From positions 1-11,333 of the forward strand of contig PWUB01000154.1 in assembly GCA_003563755.1 (NCBI GenBank): 11,333 bases of DNA, given 5' to 3'. This DNA is from Clostridia bacterium (GTDB lineage: Bacteria > Bacillota_E > SLMV01 > PUMD01). Below the pieces are notes generated by a model. That model had not been told where the DNA came from, searched no databases, and saw only the letters and a list, made by a program, of their open reading frames with translations. Shown here one piece after another: positions 1 through 7,185 of this stretch (its first letter is position 1; every line of letters begins with the position of its first letter). The translations under genes and the position numbers were made by a program.

Positions 1-38
1 GAGGCGACCACGCTTGATGCGACGAGGGGAGGGGAACC

Positions 39-650
39 ATGCCCACCGCTTTCAGCGAACGAGAAAGGGAGCAGATCAACGAAGAGCTCGTCGAGCAGGG
101 CAGGAGGATGGTGGCGAGGAGGGGGCTGCGAGACACCACCGTCGCCCACCTCGCCGACGCCGCCGGCATCGCCAAGGGGTCCTTTTACGCCTTCTTCGAA
201 TCGAAGGAACACCTGGTCCTGGAGATCCTGGAGCAGGAAGCCCGGGCGATCAGGGAGCGGCTCCTCGAGGAGCTGGATCCGGATGCAGAGCCAGCGGTGC
301 GGACCGCCACCCTCATGCGCCGTTCATTCGAGATGGTGGATGCCAGCCCCTTCTTGAGGCGGCTTCTGCTCGCAGACGACATCCCGCCCTCGACGGAGAG
401 GCTGCTCTTGGAAAGGGGAGGCAGGCACATCACGAGCGTGTCCGGTGTGCTGTCGGAGACCCTGCCGGGATGGGACGAGATAGGCACCTGCACCATTGCA
501 TCCCAGGAGGTCACCGCCGGATTGCTCAGGGCCCTCCTTTTGGTTAGGGCGGGACGCCGGTTCGTGGGAGAGGACATCCACGACGACGTTTTCGGACTTC
601 TCATCGATCTCCTGGCGGGGGAGCTGGTCCGCAGGACGACGGAGTCGTGA
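39..650 (+). CDS. TetR/AcrR family transcriptional repressor
   Basis: Encodes 203 aa, a usual length for TetR proteins. The N-terminal DNA-binding domain covers roughly residues 8-60. Its helix-turn-helix lies at about 31-53, with the recognisable pattern of T-T-V followed by A-x-x-A-G-I-A-K-G-S-F-Y-x-F-F and then S-K-E-H-L. The remaining ~140 residues would form the ligand-binding and dimerisation domain, which is not conserved enough to name a ligand. The ATG at 39 follows a purine-rich AGGGGAGGGG Shine-Dalgarno. A longer overlapping frame from 14 has no such support and does not read as a TetR protein. The gene converges on an ABC exporter operon, so it probably represses that exporter and possibly itself. 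This is inferred from position; only 38 bases of its own upstream DNA are in the window. Confidence 0.93.
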   Translation: MPTAFSEREREQINEELVEQGRRMVARRGLRDTTVAHLADAAGIAKGSFYAFFESKEHLVLEILEQEARAIRERLLEELDPDAEPAVRTATLMRRSFEMVDASPFLRRLLLADDIPPSTERLLLERGGRHITSVSGVLSETLPGWDEIGTCTIASQEVTAGLLRALLLVRAGRRFVGEDIHDDVFGLLIDLLAGELVRRTTES

Positions 651-669
651 CGGAAGCTCCGGCCGTCAC
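647..669. terminator. Inverted repeat spanning two convergent stop codons
   Basis: GTGACGG (647-653) and CCGTCAC (663-669) form a perfect 7-bp stem around a 9-nt loop. The repeat contains the TGA of the TetR gene (648-650) on one strand and the TGA of the ABC permease gene (666-668) on the other. There is no T-run on either side, so it is not a textbook intrinsic terminator. A bidirectional end-of-transcript hairpin is the simplest reading. Confidence 0.45.
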
Positions 670-1742
670 TCCCACCGGAACAACTGGACTGCCACCAGCA
701 GGGACCCGATCAGCCAGGCAGAAAGGACCGCCAGGTTGGTCCCCATAGGGTACATCGGAGGAGTGCCGGCCATGACCTGCCTCAGGGCGTCACCCAGGTA
801 GGTGAGGGGTATGGCGGAGACTATCGGACGCACGAAGGCCGGCATCACATCGACGGGGATGAATATGCCGGAGAGGAACATCATCGGAAACTGCACCAGC
901 TGGATGATACCCTGCCCGCTCTCCTCGGTGCGGACGAAGGACGTGAGCATGTAGCCCATGGACACGAACAGTCCTGCCCCCAGCAGAACGATGCCCACCA
1001 CCTTCCACCAGCTGCCGAGGACGGCCACATCGAAGACCAGGTAGCCCACGGATATTATGACCAGGGCCTGGACCAGGGCCAGGGACATGCGCACCAGCAC
1101 CTCGGCGGCCACCAGCATTTCCCGCGGCAGGGGAGTCGCTCCCAGCTGCCTCAGGATCCCCCTCTCCCGGAGCCCGACCAGGCGCAGTGAACCGAACAGG
1201 CCCAGCTGCATGAGGGCCATGGCGAGGATGCCGGGAAGGAGGTAGTCGATGTTGCGCAGATCATCCCCACCCGTGGGTCGGCGCTCGATCTCGAAGAGGG
1301 GAGGCTGCCCGGTGATGCTGCGCTCCACACCCGCCAGCACCTGCCCGATGGTGCTCACCAGGATCTCGACGACCTGCCCCCGGGTCTCGTCGTAGTGGAG
1401 GGTCACCGGGATCGGCTCTTCCCCCGGGTGAGGGGACGGGGCCAGGACCAGGACCACGTGCCTGTTGCCCGCATCCAGGGCGGAGAGTTCTTCCTCGGCG
1501 CCTCCGACATGAACCTCGAAAGCGTCGGGTCCCTCCAGGGCGGCACGCACCGACTGAAACAGCCGGTCGTCACCGATGCCGGCAATCCCGATGTGAAATA
1601 CCTCCGCGCCCCCTACGCCTCCGAACACCGCCCCGAACAGCAGTATGAACAGCACCGGGAAAAGGAGAAACCAAAAGACCGCCATGGGATCACGGATGAA
1701 ACCCATGAAGTTGGCGTGAACCAGGCGGGGGAAGGCCCTCAT
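666..1742 (-). CDS. ABC-2 type transporter permease
   Basis: A 358-aa integral membrane subunit of an ABC exporter (ABC2_membrane family). One membrane segment is near residues 22-42, followed by a ~120-residue extracytoplasmic domain (about 45-165) and then five further segments at roughly 167-187, 212-238, 246-268, 278-297 and 335-354. The cytoplasmic stretch R-E-R-G-I-L-R-Q-L-G-A-T-P (193-204) is the conserved element of this family that contacts the ATPase, and the F-L-S-G-I-F-I-P motif lies at 289-296. The start ATG overlaps the ATPase stop as ATGA (1739-1742), with AAGGAGG about 8 nt upstream, so the two are translationally coupled. The substrate (drug, lipid or other hydrophobic compound) cannot be told from sequence. 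Confidence 0.93.
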   Translation of the reverse strand: MRAFPRLVHANFMGFIRDPMAVFWFLLFPVLFILLFGAVFGGVGGAEVFHIGIAGIGDDRLFQSVRAALEGPDAFEVHVGGAEEELSALDAGNRHVVLVLAPSPHPGEEPIPVTLHYDETRGQVVEILVSTIGQVLAGVERSITGQPPLFEIERRPTGGDDLRNIDYLLPGILAMALMQLGLFGSLRLVGLRERGILRQLGATPLPREMLVAAEVLVRMSLALVQALVIISVGYLVFDVAVLGSWWKVVGIVLLGAGLFVSMGYMLTSFVRTEESGQGIIQLVQFPMMFLSGIFIPVDVMPAFVRPIVSAIPLTYLGDALRQVMAGTPPMYPMGTNLAVLSAWLIGSLLVAVQLFRWE

Positions 1743-2644
1743 TCGCGGATCCTCCTTCCGGTCAGCTTCAGGAAGAGATCCTCCAGGGTTGCACCCCGGA
1801 CGGTGAAGTCCTCTACCCTTCCCTGCTCGCCTTCGAGGAGGGCCCCGAGGGTGGCGCTGACCCGCTCAGAGTGAAGGCTCACCGTCTCCTCGGTCTGCTG
1901 CACCCGGGTGACACCGGGTAGACCGGCCAGGTCGACAGCTTGTTCATGAGACGGGGGTGAAAACTCGATCACCCTCTCGGAAAAGCTCCGGTTGATGAGA
2001 TCGTGCGGGGCACCCATGGCGATCACCCTGCCGCGGTCCATCACTGCCACCCGGTCGCAGAGCCTCTCGGCCTCCTCCATGTAGTGGGTGGTGAGGAGTA
2101 TCGTCTTACCCGAGGCACCCAGGGAGGAGACAAGGTCCCACAGTCTCCGCCTTGATCGGGGATCGAGGCCGGTGCTGGGCTCGTCGAGGAAAAGAATCTC
2201 CGGGTTTCCGACCAGGGCTGTCGCCACCGAGAGGCGGCGCAGCTGACCGCCGGAGAGCTCAGAGGTCAGGGCATCTCGGCGGTCGGACAGGTTCACCGCG
2301 GATAGAACCTCCTTCACGGACAGGGGAGAGGGGTAGAAGCTGGCAAACAGCTCGAGGATCTCTCCGGCCCGGAGACGGGGGAAGAGAGATATGTCCTGCA
2401 GCTGGATCCCGATCCGGGCCCTGAGCTGGGTGCCTCCCCGTGCAGGATCCTCTCCCAGGACCGACACCTCGCCCGCGTCCCGGTCACGGATTCCCGCCAG
2501 GATCTCGACGGTGGTGGTCTTGCCCGCCCCGTTGGGGCCCAAAAGACCCATTATCTCGCCGCGCGCTATGCTCAGGGTTATCCCGTCGACGGCCCGCACG
2601 TCGCGGTAGCTCTTGCGGAGTTCGCGGATCTCTATGCTGTTCAC
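1739..2644 (-). CDS. ABC transporter ATP-binding protein (DrrA/CcmA-like exporter type)
   Basis: A 301-aa nucleotide-binding subunit that energises the adjoining permease. It shows Walker A G-P-N-G-A-G-K-T (36-43), a Q-loop glutamine near 81-83, signature L-S-G-G-Q (130-134), Walker B I-L-F-L-D-E-P (150-156) with catalytic E155, the D-loop S-T-G-L-D (157-161) and the switch histidine H187. Residues ~220-301 form the C-terminal extension common in ABC-2 exporter ATPases. I chose the GTG at 2642-2644 because GAGAGGAG lies about 10 nt upstream and family homology begins there. The frame stays open to 2740, but the extra 32 residues are low-complexity and would overlap the promoter at 2740-2768. 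It is first in the operon. Confidence 0.92.
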   Translation of the reverse strand: MNSIEIRELRKSYRDVRAVDGITLSIARGEIMGLLGPNGAGKTTTVEILAGIRDRDAGEVSVLGEDPARGGTQLRARIGIQLQDISLFPRLRAGEILELFASFYPSPLSVKEVLSAVNLSDRRDALTSELSGGQLRRLSVATALVGNPEILFLDEPSTGLDPRSRRRLWDLVSSLGASGKTILLTTHYMEEAERLCDRVAVMDRGRVIAMGAPHDLINRSFSERVIEFSPPSHEQAVDLAGLPGVTRVQQTEETVSLHSERVSATLGALLEGEQGRVEDFTVRGATLEDLFLKLTGRRIRE

Positions 2645-2716
2645 CCGGTGTTTCTCCTCTCTCCGTCCCGGGGCAGGGCCGGTGTGTCCAGGTGCCGCCT
2701 CGGCACGTGGGTCACC

Positions 2717-2741
2717 ATTGGAGATACGACCCAGGTCCAAT
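2717..2741. promoter_or_regulatory. Candidate operator of the ABC exporter operon
   Basis: ATTGGA (2717-2722) and TCCAAT (2736-2741) are perfect inverted 6-bp arms separated by 13 nt. The right arm overlaps the first bases of the minus-strand -10 element, and the repeat covers the expected transcription start. That is where a repressor such as the convergent TetR protein would act. Six-base arms can occur by chance, so this is tentative. Confidence 0.3.
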
Positions 2742-2768
2742 ATTACTACGGCCCCGACGATCTGTCAC
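2740..2768 (-). promoter_or_regulatory. Sigma-70 type promoter of the ABC exporter operon
   Basis: Read on the minus strand, GTGACA (2768-2763, five of six matches to TTGACA) is followed after exactly 17 nt by TAATAT (2745-2740, four of six matches to TATAAT). Transcription would start near 2733, leaving an untranslated leader of about 90 nt before the GTG start at 2644. The element lies in the 218-bp divergent region shared with the MFS gene. Confidence 0.5.
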
Positions 2769-2806
2769 CGGCGCGAAAGGAGAATTTCGCCCCTGGTTGA
2801 AAGTTC

Positions 2807-2833
2807 TTGACCGAAGGGTTGCGCTGTTATAAG
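2807..2833 (+). promoter_or_regulatory. Possible promoter of the MFS transporter unit
   Basis: TTGACC (2807-2812) and TATAAG (2828-2833) each match five of six consensus bases, but the 15-nt spacer is shorter than the preferred 16-18. This is the only AT-rich stretch before the gene. Transcription would begin near 2840, close to the ribosome binding site at 2851, giving a very short leader. Confidence 0.4.
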
Positions 2834-2862
2834 GTGATGAAAGATTCCTCGGAGGTGTATCA

Positions 2863-4090
2863 GTGAAGACAGTGTTCACCCGGGACTATTTCCTGCTCTG
2901 GCTGGGCCTGTCCGTTTCCCGTCTCGGCGACAGGGCCGGCTTCATTGGCATCATGTGGTGGGTCCAGGAGGCCACGGGTTCCGTGATGGCCCTCAGCATG
3001 GTGGCCGTGGCGGAGACAGTGCCCCGGGTGCTGCTCGGTCCCTTCTCGGGTGTCGCTGCGGACAGGGTCAACCGAAAGGCCATAATCGTGTACATGGATG
3101 TGATTCGAGGGATGGTTTACCTTTTCCTCGCGTACATGGCCTACGGCGGCACCCTGCAAATGCCCCTGGGCTGCGTCCCAGTTCTTCGGGCCCGCGGTCC
3201 AGTCCGCCGTGCCCCAGCTGGTCGCTTCCTCCCTTCTCGAGCGGGCCAACAGCCTCAACCAAATGACGGGCACCCTGGTGGCGGTCCTGGGGTCGGCCTT
3301 CGGAGGAATAGCGGTCGCCCTTTTCGGGGTGCCGGCGCTGCTCCTTCTGAACGCTGCATCCTTTTTGATCTCGGCCGCCTCGGAGGCCTTCATCCGCCTG
3401 CCCTGGGTGCGCAGGGAGGAGCCCATGAGCTGGCGGGCTGTCATCGACGACCTCAACGAGGGCTGGCACTACATAATGGATCAGCCCGTGCTCAAAAAGA
3501 TCGTGCAGAGCAGCGCGGTGCTGAACTTCTTCTACCCGCCCATCTTCGTTCTAATGCCCATGTTCGTGGCCGAGGACATGGCCTCGGGGCCCGAGATATA
3601 CGGCTATCTCCTGAGCGTCATGAGCCTCGGTTCCCTGCTGGCACTCCTGGTGATATCTGTCAGCTCCCTGGTTCACCGCCACGTGGGGCTCGTGATCTAC
3701 GGGGTGGTGATCCAGGGACTTCTCCTGCTGGCCTTCGCCCTCGCCCCGCCCAGGCTGGTGATACCGCAGTTCGTGGCTCTCTTCGCCTTCGGCTTTCTCA
3801 ACGCCCTGGTGAACATATTCCTCATCACCGTCCTGCAGCGAACCACCGATCCCGGGCACATGGGGAAGGCCTTCGGTATCATGGACACCGTCTCCGGGAC
3901 CCTTCAGCCCCTGGGACAGGCTGCCGCCGGCACCTCCGCTGCCCTGGTAGGTATCCGGGGCGTCTACACCCTGTGTGGGGCCGCGATAGGGGTGGGCGGC
4001 AAGATCGTCACCAGCATCCCGGGTCTAGCCTCTTACATCCTCGAGGGATCAGATGCGCAGGCATCAACCGCCGACGGCTCCGACGCCTGA
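2863..4090 (+). pseudogene. MFS transporter with an internal frame break
   Basis: Two in-order pieces of one major facilitator protein (EntS/MFS_3-like) lie in different frames. The first starts at GTG 2863 with GGAGG about 8 nt upstream and carries the first membrane helices plus the loop G-V-A-A-D-R-V-N-R-K (63-72). The second resumes one base later at about 3164, reads W-A-A-S-Q-F-F-G-P-A-V and continues through L-N-Q-M-T-G-T and the later helices to the TGA at 4088. One extra C in the CCCC run at 3163-3166 would explain it, and rejoining there gives about 408 aa. A deletion of 3n+2 bases is also possible, because the fourth helix looks short. The remaining frame carries no other damage, so a recent mutation or an assembly error is likelier than old decay. 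As written, no full-length transporter is made. The substrate is unknown. Confidence 0.85.
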
Positions 4091-4131
4091 CACCACACCT
4101 CACCCAACTCGTACCTTCCGGCGCACTGCCC

Positions 4132-4153
4132 CTGTATCCTGCATAGCATACAG
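4132..4153. repeat. Inverted repeat between the MFS and YeiH genes
   Basis: CTGTAT (4132-4137) and ATACAG (4148-4153) are perfect 6-bp arms around 10 nt, in the 103-bp gap upstream of the YeiH-family gene. It is too AT-rich and lacks the T-run of a terminator, so it could be a weak operator or a chance repeat. No clear promoter was found beside it. Confidence 0.25.
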
Positions 4154-4193
4154 AGGAGTGCATCAGGTATCAGATGGGAACGGAGGCCGGTGT

Positions 4194-5489
4194 ATGCTCA
4201 TGAAGAGACTGAAACCCCTGGTGTCATCGGAGGACTGGTGGAGTATTTGGTTGGGGGCATTGCTCATCGCCTCCGCGGTGGGTGGAATCGTGACCGAGGT
4301 GCCGAGGGTTGCCCGGTGGTCCGGTCGGGTCGGAGGGATTATTGCCCCCGAGACCGCGCGAGGGATGGCGGTTCTCGGCGTCGGCCTGCTGCTGGTGACC
4401 TGGATGGTGGTGGCTCTGACGGGAGGGGACACGCGGCGGTATCCCGCCGGTTTCGCATCGGTCTTTATCATAGCGTCCGTCGCCCAGATCCTGGGGAGCC
4501 AGCAGACGATGGCTCACTACGGTTTCAACAACGTGATCTGGGCCCTGGGGCTGGCGATGGTGGTGGCGAACACGGTGGCCCTTCCGCCGTGGGTACGGGC
4601 GGGGGTCAAGAGCGGTCTCTTCATAAGGACGGGCCTGGTTCTCCTCGGAGCGGAAATCATCTTCGGGCGCGTGCTGTCTCTCGGTGCTTACGGGCTCCTG
4701 GTGGCCTGGGCGGTGACCCCGGTGGTCCTTTGCTTCATGTACCTCTTCGGTACCCGGGTGCTTCGCATCGACAGCCGACCCCTGGTGGCCACCATAGCAG
4801 CTGCGACCAGCGTATGCGGGGTTTCGGCCGCCGTAGCTGCCGGGGCGGCCACCGGCGCCGAGCGGGAGGAGATAAGCTACGCCGTTTCCCTTTCGCTCAT
4901 CTTCACGGTGGTCATGATGGTGCTGATGCCCCTGCTGTGCCGGCTCATGGGGCTCACCGAGGCAGTGAGCGGTGCGTGGATCGGGGGGACGGTGGACAGC
5001 ACGGGGGCGGTGGTGGCCGCCGGGGCCCTGGTGGGTCCCGTGGCCATGCAGGTGGCAGCGGTGATCAAGATGATCCAGAACGTTCTCATCGGCATAGTGG
5101 CCTTCGTCCTGGCCGTGATCTGGACGGCCCGATCGGACTCGCGAGTCGACGTCAACAGGCCCCGCATCAGTGAGCTGTACAACCGCTTCCCGAAATTCAT
5201 CCTCGGCTTCGCCGCTGCATCGATGATCTTCTCCCTGGTGCTGGTCCCCCTTCTCGGCTCCAGCGCCGTGGACGGCATCCTGGGGGTGACGTCGGGACTG
5301 AGGGGCTGGCTGTTCTGCCTGGCCTTCACCTGCATCGGGCTTGAAGCCAACCTCCGCGCCATGGCGCGCCTCGTGAAGAACAAGAGCCCCCTGTTCCTCT
5401 ACGGGGTGGGTCAGCTCACCAACCTGGTCCTCACCCTGTTGGTGGCACTCTTGGTGTTCGGGGGATGGCTTCTGACCCCTCCGCTTTAG
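4194..5489 (+). CDS. YeiH/UPF0324 family (COG2855) membrane transporter
   Basis: A 431-aa polytopic membrane protein with about ten to twelve hydrophobic segments. Family-typical elements are G-L-V-L-L-G-A-E (147-154), the glycine/alanine-rich T-S-V-C-G-V-S-A-A (205-213), G-G-T-V-D-S-T-G-A-V-V-A-A-G (264-277) and V-I-K-M-I-Q-N-V-L-I-G (290-300). Members are annotated as putative sulfate exporters, but substrate evidence is thin, so treat this as an uncharacterised transporter. It is longer than the ~350-aa E. coli YeiH and belongs to the longer branch with extra N-terminal helices. ATG 4194 has GGAGG 7 nt upstream. The frame is open to 4053, but that extension overlaps the MFS gene and is not membrane-like. 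It lies 103 bp after the MFS gene and could be co-transcribed with it. Confidence 0.88.
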   Translation: MLMKRLKPLVSSEDWWSIWLGALLIASAVGGIVTEVPRVARWSGRVGGIIAPETARGMAVLGVGLLLVTWMVVALTGGDTRRYPAGFASVFIIASVAQILGSQQTMAHYGFNNVIWALGLAMVVANTVALPPWVRAGVKSGLFIRTGLVLLGAEIIFGRVLSLGAYGLLVAWAVTPVVLCFMYLFGTRVLRIDSRPLVATIAAATSVCGVSAAVAAGAATGAEREEISYAVSLSLIFTVVMMVLMPLLCRLMGLTEAVSGAWIGGTVDSTGAVVAAGALVGPVAMQVAAVIKMIQNVLIGIVAFVLAVIWTARSDSRVDVNRPRISELYNRFPKFILGFAAASMIFSLVLVPLLGSSAVDGILGVTSGLRGWLFCLAFTCIGLEANLRAMARLVKNKSPLFLYGVGQLTNLVLTLLVALLVFGGWLLTPPL

Positions 5490-5498
5490 AGAAGTGGA

Positions 5499-5527
5499 CC
5501 CGGGGAGAACCATCGGCCCTCCCCGGG
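5499..5527. terminator. Bidirectional hairpin between convergent genes
   Basis: CCCGGGGAG (5499-5507) and CTCCCCGGG (5519-5527) form a perfect 9-bp, almost all-GC stem with an 11-nt loop, inside the 49-bp gap between the convergent YeiH-family and Mn catalase genes. No T-run follows on either strand. Stem strength and position still make a transcription end the best reading for both units. Confidence 0.6.
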
Positions 5528-5538
5528 CCCTATCCGCG

Positions 5539-6213
5539 TCAGCGTCTGTTCGGCTGGTTGAAGGAGGGAGGCGTCGGGTGTGGAGCCTCGAAGTATTGGC
5601 CGGGAGTCGACAGGTCGAAGTACAGGCGGGCGTCCTCGTCCACGCCGAAATCCTGGGTGGAGCCGGTGCCCTCGATGCGGTTGAGGGCCTCCCTGAACAA
5701 CGCGTTATGCGCTTCTTCCCGGTTGAGCAGAAAATCAATCGTCTCCCTGACACCCTCGTCTTCGATCTGCCGGTGCAGGTACTCGTAGACGACCTTGGCC
5801 CGCTGCTCCGCCGCTATGTTGCTGAGGAGATCCGCCGCCAGGTCGCCGGTGCAGTTCACGTAGGCGGCGGTCCAGGGGAACCCGGAGGCGTCGGTCAGCA
5901 TGGGAGATAGGCCGCCGACCACGTGGGCCTGGATGTTGCCCACCCGCGCCCGCGCCGCATGGGGATCGTGACCGTTGAGCAGGTTGATAGCCGTGGCCAC
6001 CATCTCGGCGTGGCTGAGCTCCTCAGCTCCTATGTCCAAAAAGAGGTCCTTGATGGCCGGATCCTTGACTCTAAAGCTCTGAGAGATATACTGCATGGCT
6101 GCTTTCAACTCGCCGTTTCCACCGCCCAGCTGCTCCTGCAGCATGGCCGCGTATTCGGGGTTGACCCGGTCAACCCTGACCGGATGCAGCAGCTGCTTGT
6201 CGTGTCTGAACAT
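5539..6213 (-). CDS. Manganese (non-haem) catalase
   Basis: A 224-aa ferritin-like four-helix protein of the Mn catalase family, which converts hydrogen peroxide to water and oxygen at a di-manganese centre. The expected five ligands are present: E35 (in G-E-L-K-A-A-M-Q-Y), E65 and H68 (in E-E-L-S-H), E136 (in N-I-A-A-E) and H169 (in E-E-A-H). The spacings (3 residues in the first pair, 33 in the second) equal those of the Lactobacillus plantarum enzyme, where E35 has the same number. Also typical is G-F-P-W-T-A-A-Y-V-N-C-T-G-D-L (111-125). It is somewhat shorter than ~266-300-aa relatives and resembles the compact, spore-coat CotJC-like size class. AAGGAAAGGG precedes the ATG. It lies 97 bp downstream of the rubredoxin-ferredoxin gene, probably in one operon. 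Confidence 0.94.
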   Translation of the reverse strand: MFRHDKQLLHPVRVDRVNPEYAAMLQEQLGGGNGELKAAMQYISQSFRVKDPAIKDLFLDIGAEELSHAEMVATAINLLNGHDPHAARARVGNIQAHVVGGLSPMLTDASGFPWTAAYVNCTGDLAADLLSNIAAEQRAKVVYEYLHRQIEDEGVRETIDFLLNREEAHNALFREALNRIEGTGSTQDFGVDEDARLYFDLSTPGQYFEAPHPTPPSFNQPNRR

Positions 6214-6231
6214 GATCCCTTTCCTTTCCCC

Positions 6232-6267
6232 GCGTGGTTCGCATCCATAGGTTTTCCACGAACACGC
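6232..6267 (-). other. Bulged hairpin before the catalase ribosome binding site
   Basis: GCGT-G-GTTCG (6232-6241) pairs with CGAAC-ACGC (6259-6267), a 9-bp stem with one bulged G and a 17-nt loop, in the 97-bp gap between the rubredoxin-ferredoxin and catalase genes. It could set relative expression or mRNA processing within the operon. The large loop makes chance pairing a real alternative. Confidence 0.25.
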
Positions 6268-6310
6268 CTGGTGATGCGTCCCGTACGGGGGAAGGCCGGG
6301 TGTTCGGGGG

Positions 6311-6691
6311 TCAGCGATAGCTCAGGGCTCCCGTCGGGCACTGGTCGATGACCCGTCGGATGCTCTCTGGGTCTGAACCGTTCACGTCCACCCAGGGGCG
6401 CCTGTCGATGTCGAAGACCGCGGGCAGGCTGCGGATGCAGTTACCGTTGTGATTGCACAGGCTGCTGACCCAGATAACGGTGAGGTGCTCGTTGGAGTAG
6501 GTCCGGGTGGCATCGGACTCATCGGCGGCCTCCTGGGGCTCAAAGGCGTTGATATCGACGCTGCAGACCGGGCAGATCCAGTCTTCGGGCAGATCGGAGA
6601 ACGAAGTCCCGGCAGCAATCCCGGAATCAGGATCCCCGGTCTCGTGATCGTATACGTAGCCACATATGGTGCAGCGGTACTTCACCTTCAT
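6311..6691 (-). CDS. Rubredoxin fused to a divergent 4Fe-4S ferredoxin domain (Fer4_19)
   Basis: A 126-aa two-domain electron carrier. Residues 1-52 are a rubredoxin: C7-x2-C10-G-Y-V-Y-D, then D-L-P-E-D-W-I-C40-P-V-C43, giving the four cysteines that bind one iron. Residues ~65-126 match the Fer4_19 'divergent 4Fe-4S mono-cluster' domain: C79-N-H-N-G-N-C85, V-F-D, R-R-P-W-V and a terminal C118-P-T-G-A-L. Only three cysteines are seen there, as I recall for this family, so a fourth ligand (perhaps H81) is open. A ~12-residue acidic linker joins the domains. ATG 6691 has GGAGG about 7 nt upstream. The same frame is open to a GTG at 6997, but that part is not rubredoxin-like. As the gene before Mn catalase, it probably passes electrons in peroxide or oxygen defence. 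The electron donor and acceptor are unknown. Confidence 0.9.
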   Translation of the reverse strand: MKVKYRCTICGYVYDHETGDPDSGIAAGTSFSDLPEDWICPVCSVDINAFEPQEAADESDATRTYSNEHLTVIWVSSLCNHNGNCIRSLPAVFDIDRRPWVDVNGSDPESIRRVIDQCPTGALSYR

Positions 6692-6886
6692 GGTCGCACC
6701 TCCAATGGGATCAGGGTGTATAGACGGTGCCTCCGCCTCCCGTAGTCTTCGGCATGCAGGAGGGGGTTCCTTCATTCGCGCTGAGGACGAAAAGATGTGG
6801 TATCGATATCCCGTGTTCACACTCTCCTGGGGACCCTTGCAGCGGTTGTTCCCCCTCCCCCCTCCGGGGCCCGGGTCAGCGGGGTG

Positions 6887-7100
6887 GCCGTGAGGATTGC
6901 ACCGGGTCTCGGTGAATTCCTCGTCGCCATATTCCAGGCGCCCCTGTGGATCCCGCGCTTCCGGCCACAGCAGTATATGGTCATATATCCCGGTCACAGC
7001 ACCTGAAACTGCACCTTGCCCGGGAGGCCTCGGGTGAAAATCCCAGGTTATGCAGGTCCAGGGCCGCCTCCACTACCGCCGTGTCCAGGGACCGGTCGCA
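6887..7100 (-). pseudogene. Possible degraded coding remnant
   Basis: On the minus strand, one frame from 7100 to about 7026 reads [23 protein letters not shown]. An adjacent frame from 6997 to 6887 reads [19 protein letters not shown] and then E-E-F-T-E-T-R-C. Both have GC-rich third positions and an amphipathic, protein-like composition. They sit one frame apart in order, with no start codon plus ribosome binding site for either. I do not recognise the family. A decayed gene is one explanation; chance open frames in GC-rich DNA is the other. Confidence 0.25.
6974..6987. repeat. AT-rich inverted repeat in the divergent region
   Basis: TATATG and CATATA flank a 2-nt centre, giving 6-bp arms in otherwise GC-rich DNA. 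It is operator-like in form and sits 283 bp upstream of the rubredoxin start. It overlaps the putative coding remnant on the opposite strand, so the significance is unclear. Confidence 0.25.
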
Positions 7101-7150
7101 TTAATACCATGTACTACCTTGTATGTGTCAGATGGCGAACCCTGTCGTGA
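7034..7150 (+). CDS. Candidate 38-aa proline-rich small ORF
   Basis: GTG at 7034 is preceded by GGGAGG with a 6-nt gap and opens a frame to TGA at 7148-7150. The product begins [17 protein letters not shown] and has no signal peptide or known domain. It lies just upstream of the XRE-TPR regulator and overlaps the possible minus-strand remnant. Only the ribosome binding site argues for it, so translation is doubtful. Confidence 0.15.
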   Translation: MKIPGYAGPGPPPLPPCPGTGRINTMYYLVCVRWRTLS

Positions 7151-7185
7151 TAAGGCGAATGGTTAATGTAACAACAACCATGGGG

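Noticed and set aside
3190..4146. Continuation of the first MFS frame past the frame break
   Set aside because: After the break it reads as arginine/glycine-rich sequence without hydrophobic helices, while the neighbouring frame continues the transporter.
4224..5753. Long open frame (509 codons) on the minus strand across the YeiH-family gene
   Set aside because: It is antisense to a clear membrane protein, has a histidine/glutamine-rich composition without domains, and runs into the Mn catalase gene. It is a by-product of GC-rich codon use.
6280..6289. CCCGTACGGG palindrome between the rubredoxin and catalase genes
   Set aside because: Without a loop it can form only about three pairs as RNA, and ten-base GC-rich palindromes are common by chance in DNA like this.
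7021..7060. Possible riboswitch-like element (GGGAGGCCTCGGGTGAAAAT)
   Set aside because: It superficially recalls cobalamin or TPP riboswitch boxes, but the conserved cores and paired stems of neither could be found, and the following gene is a regulator.
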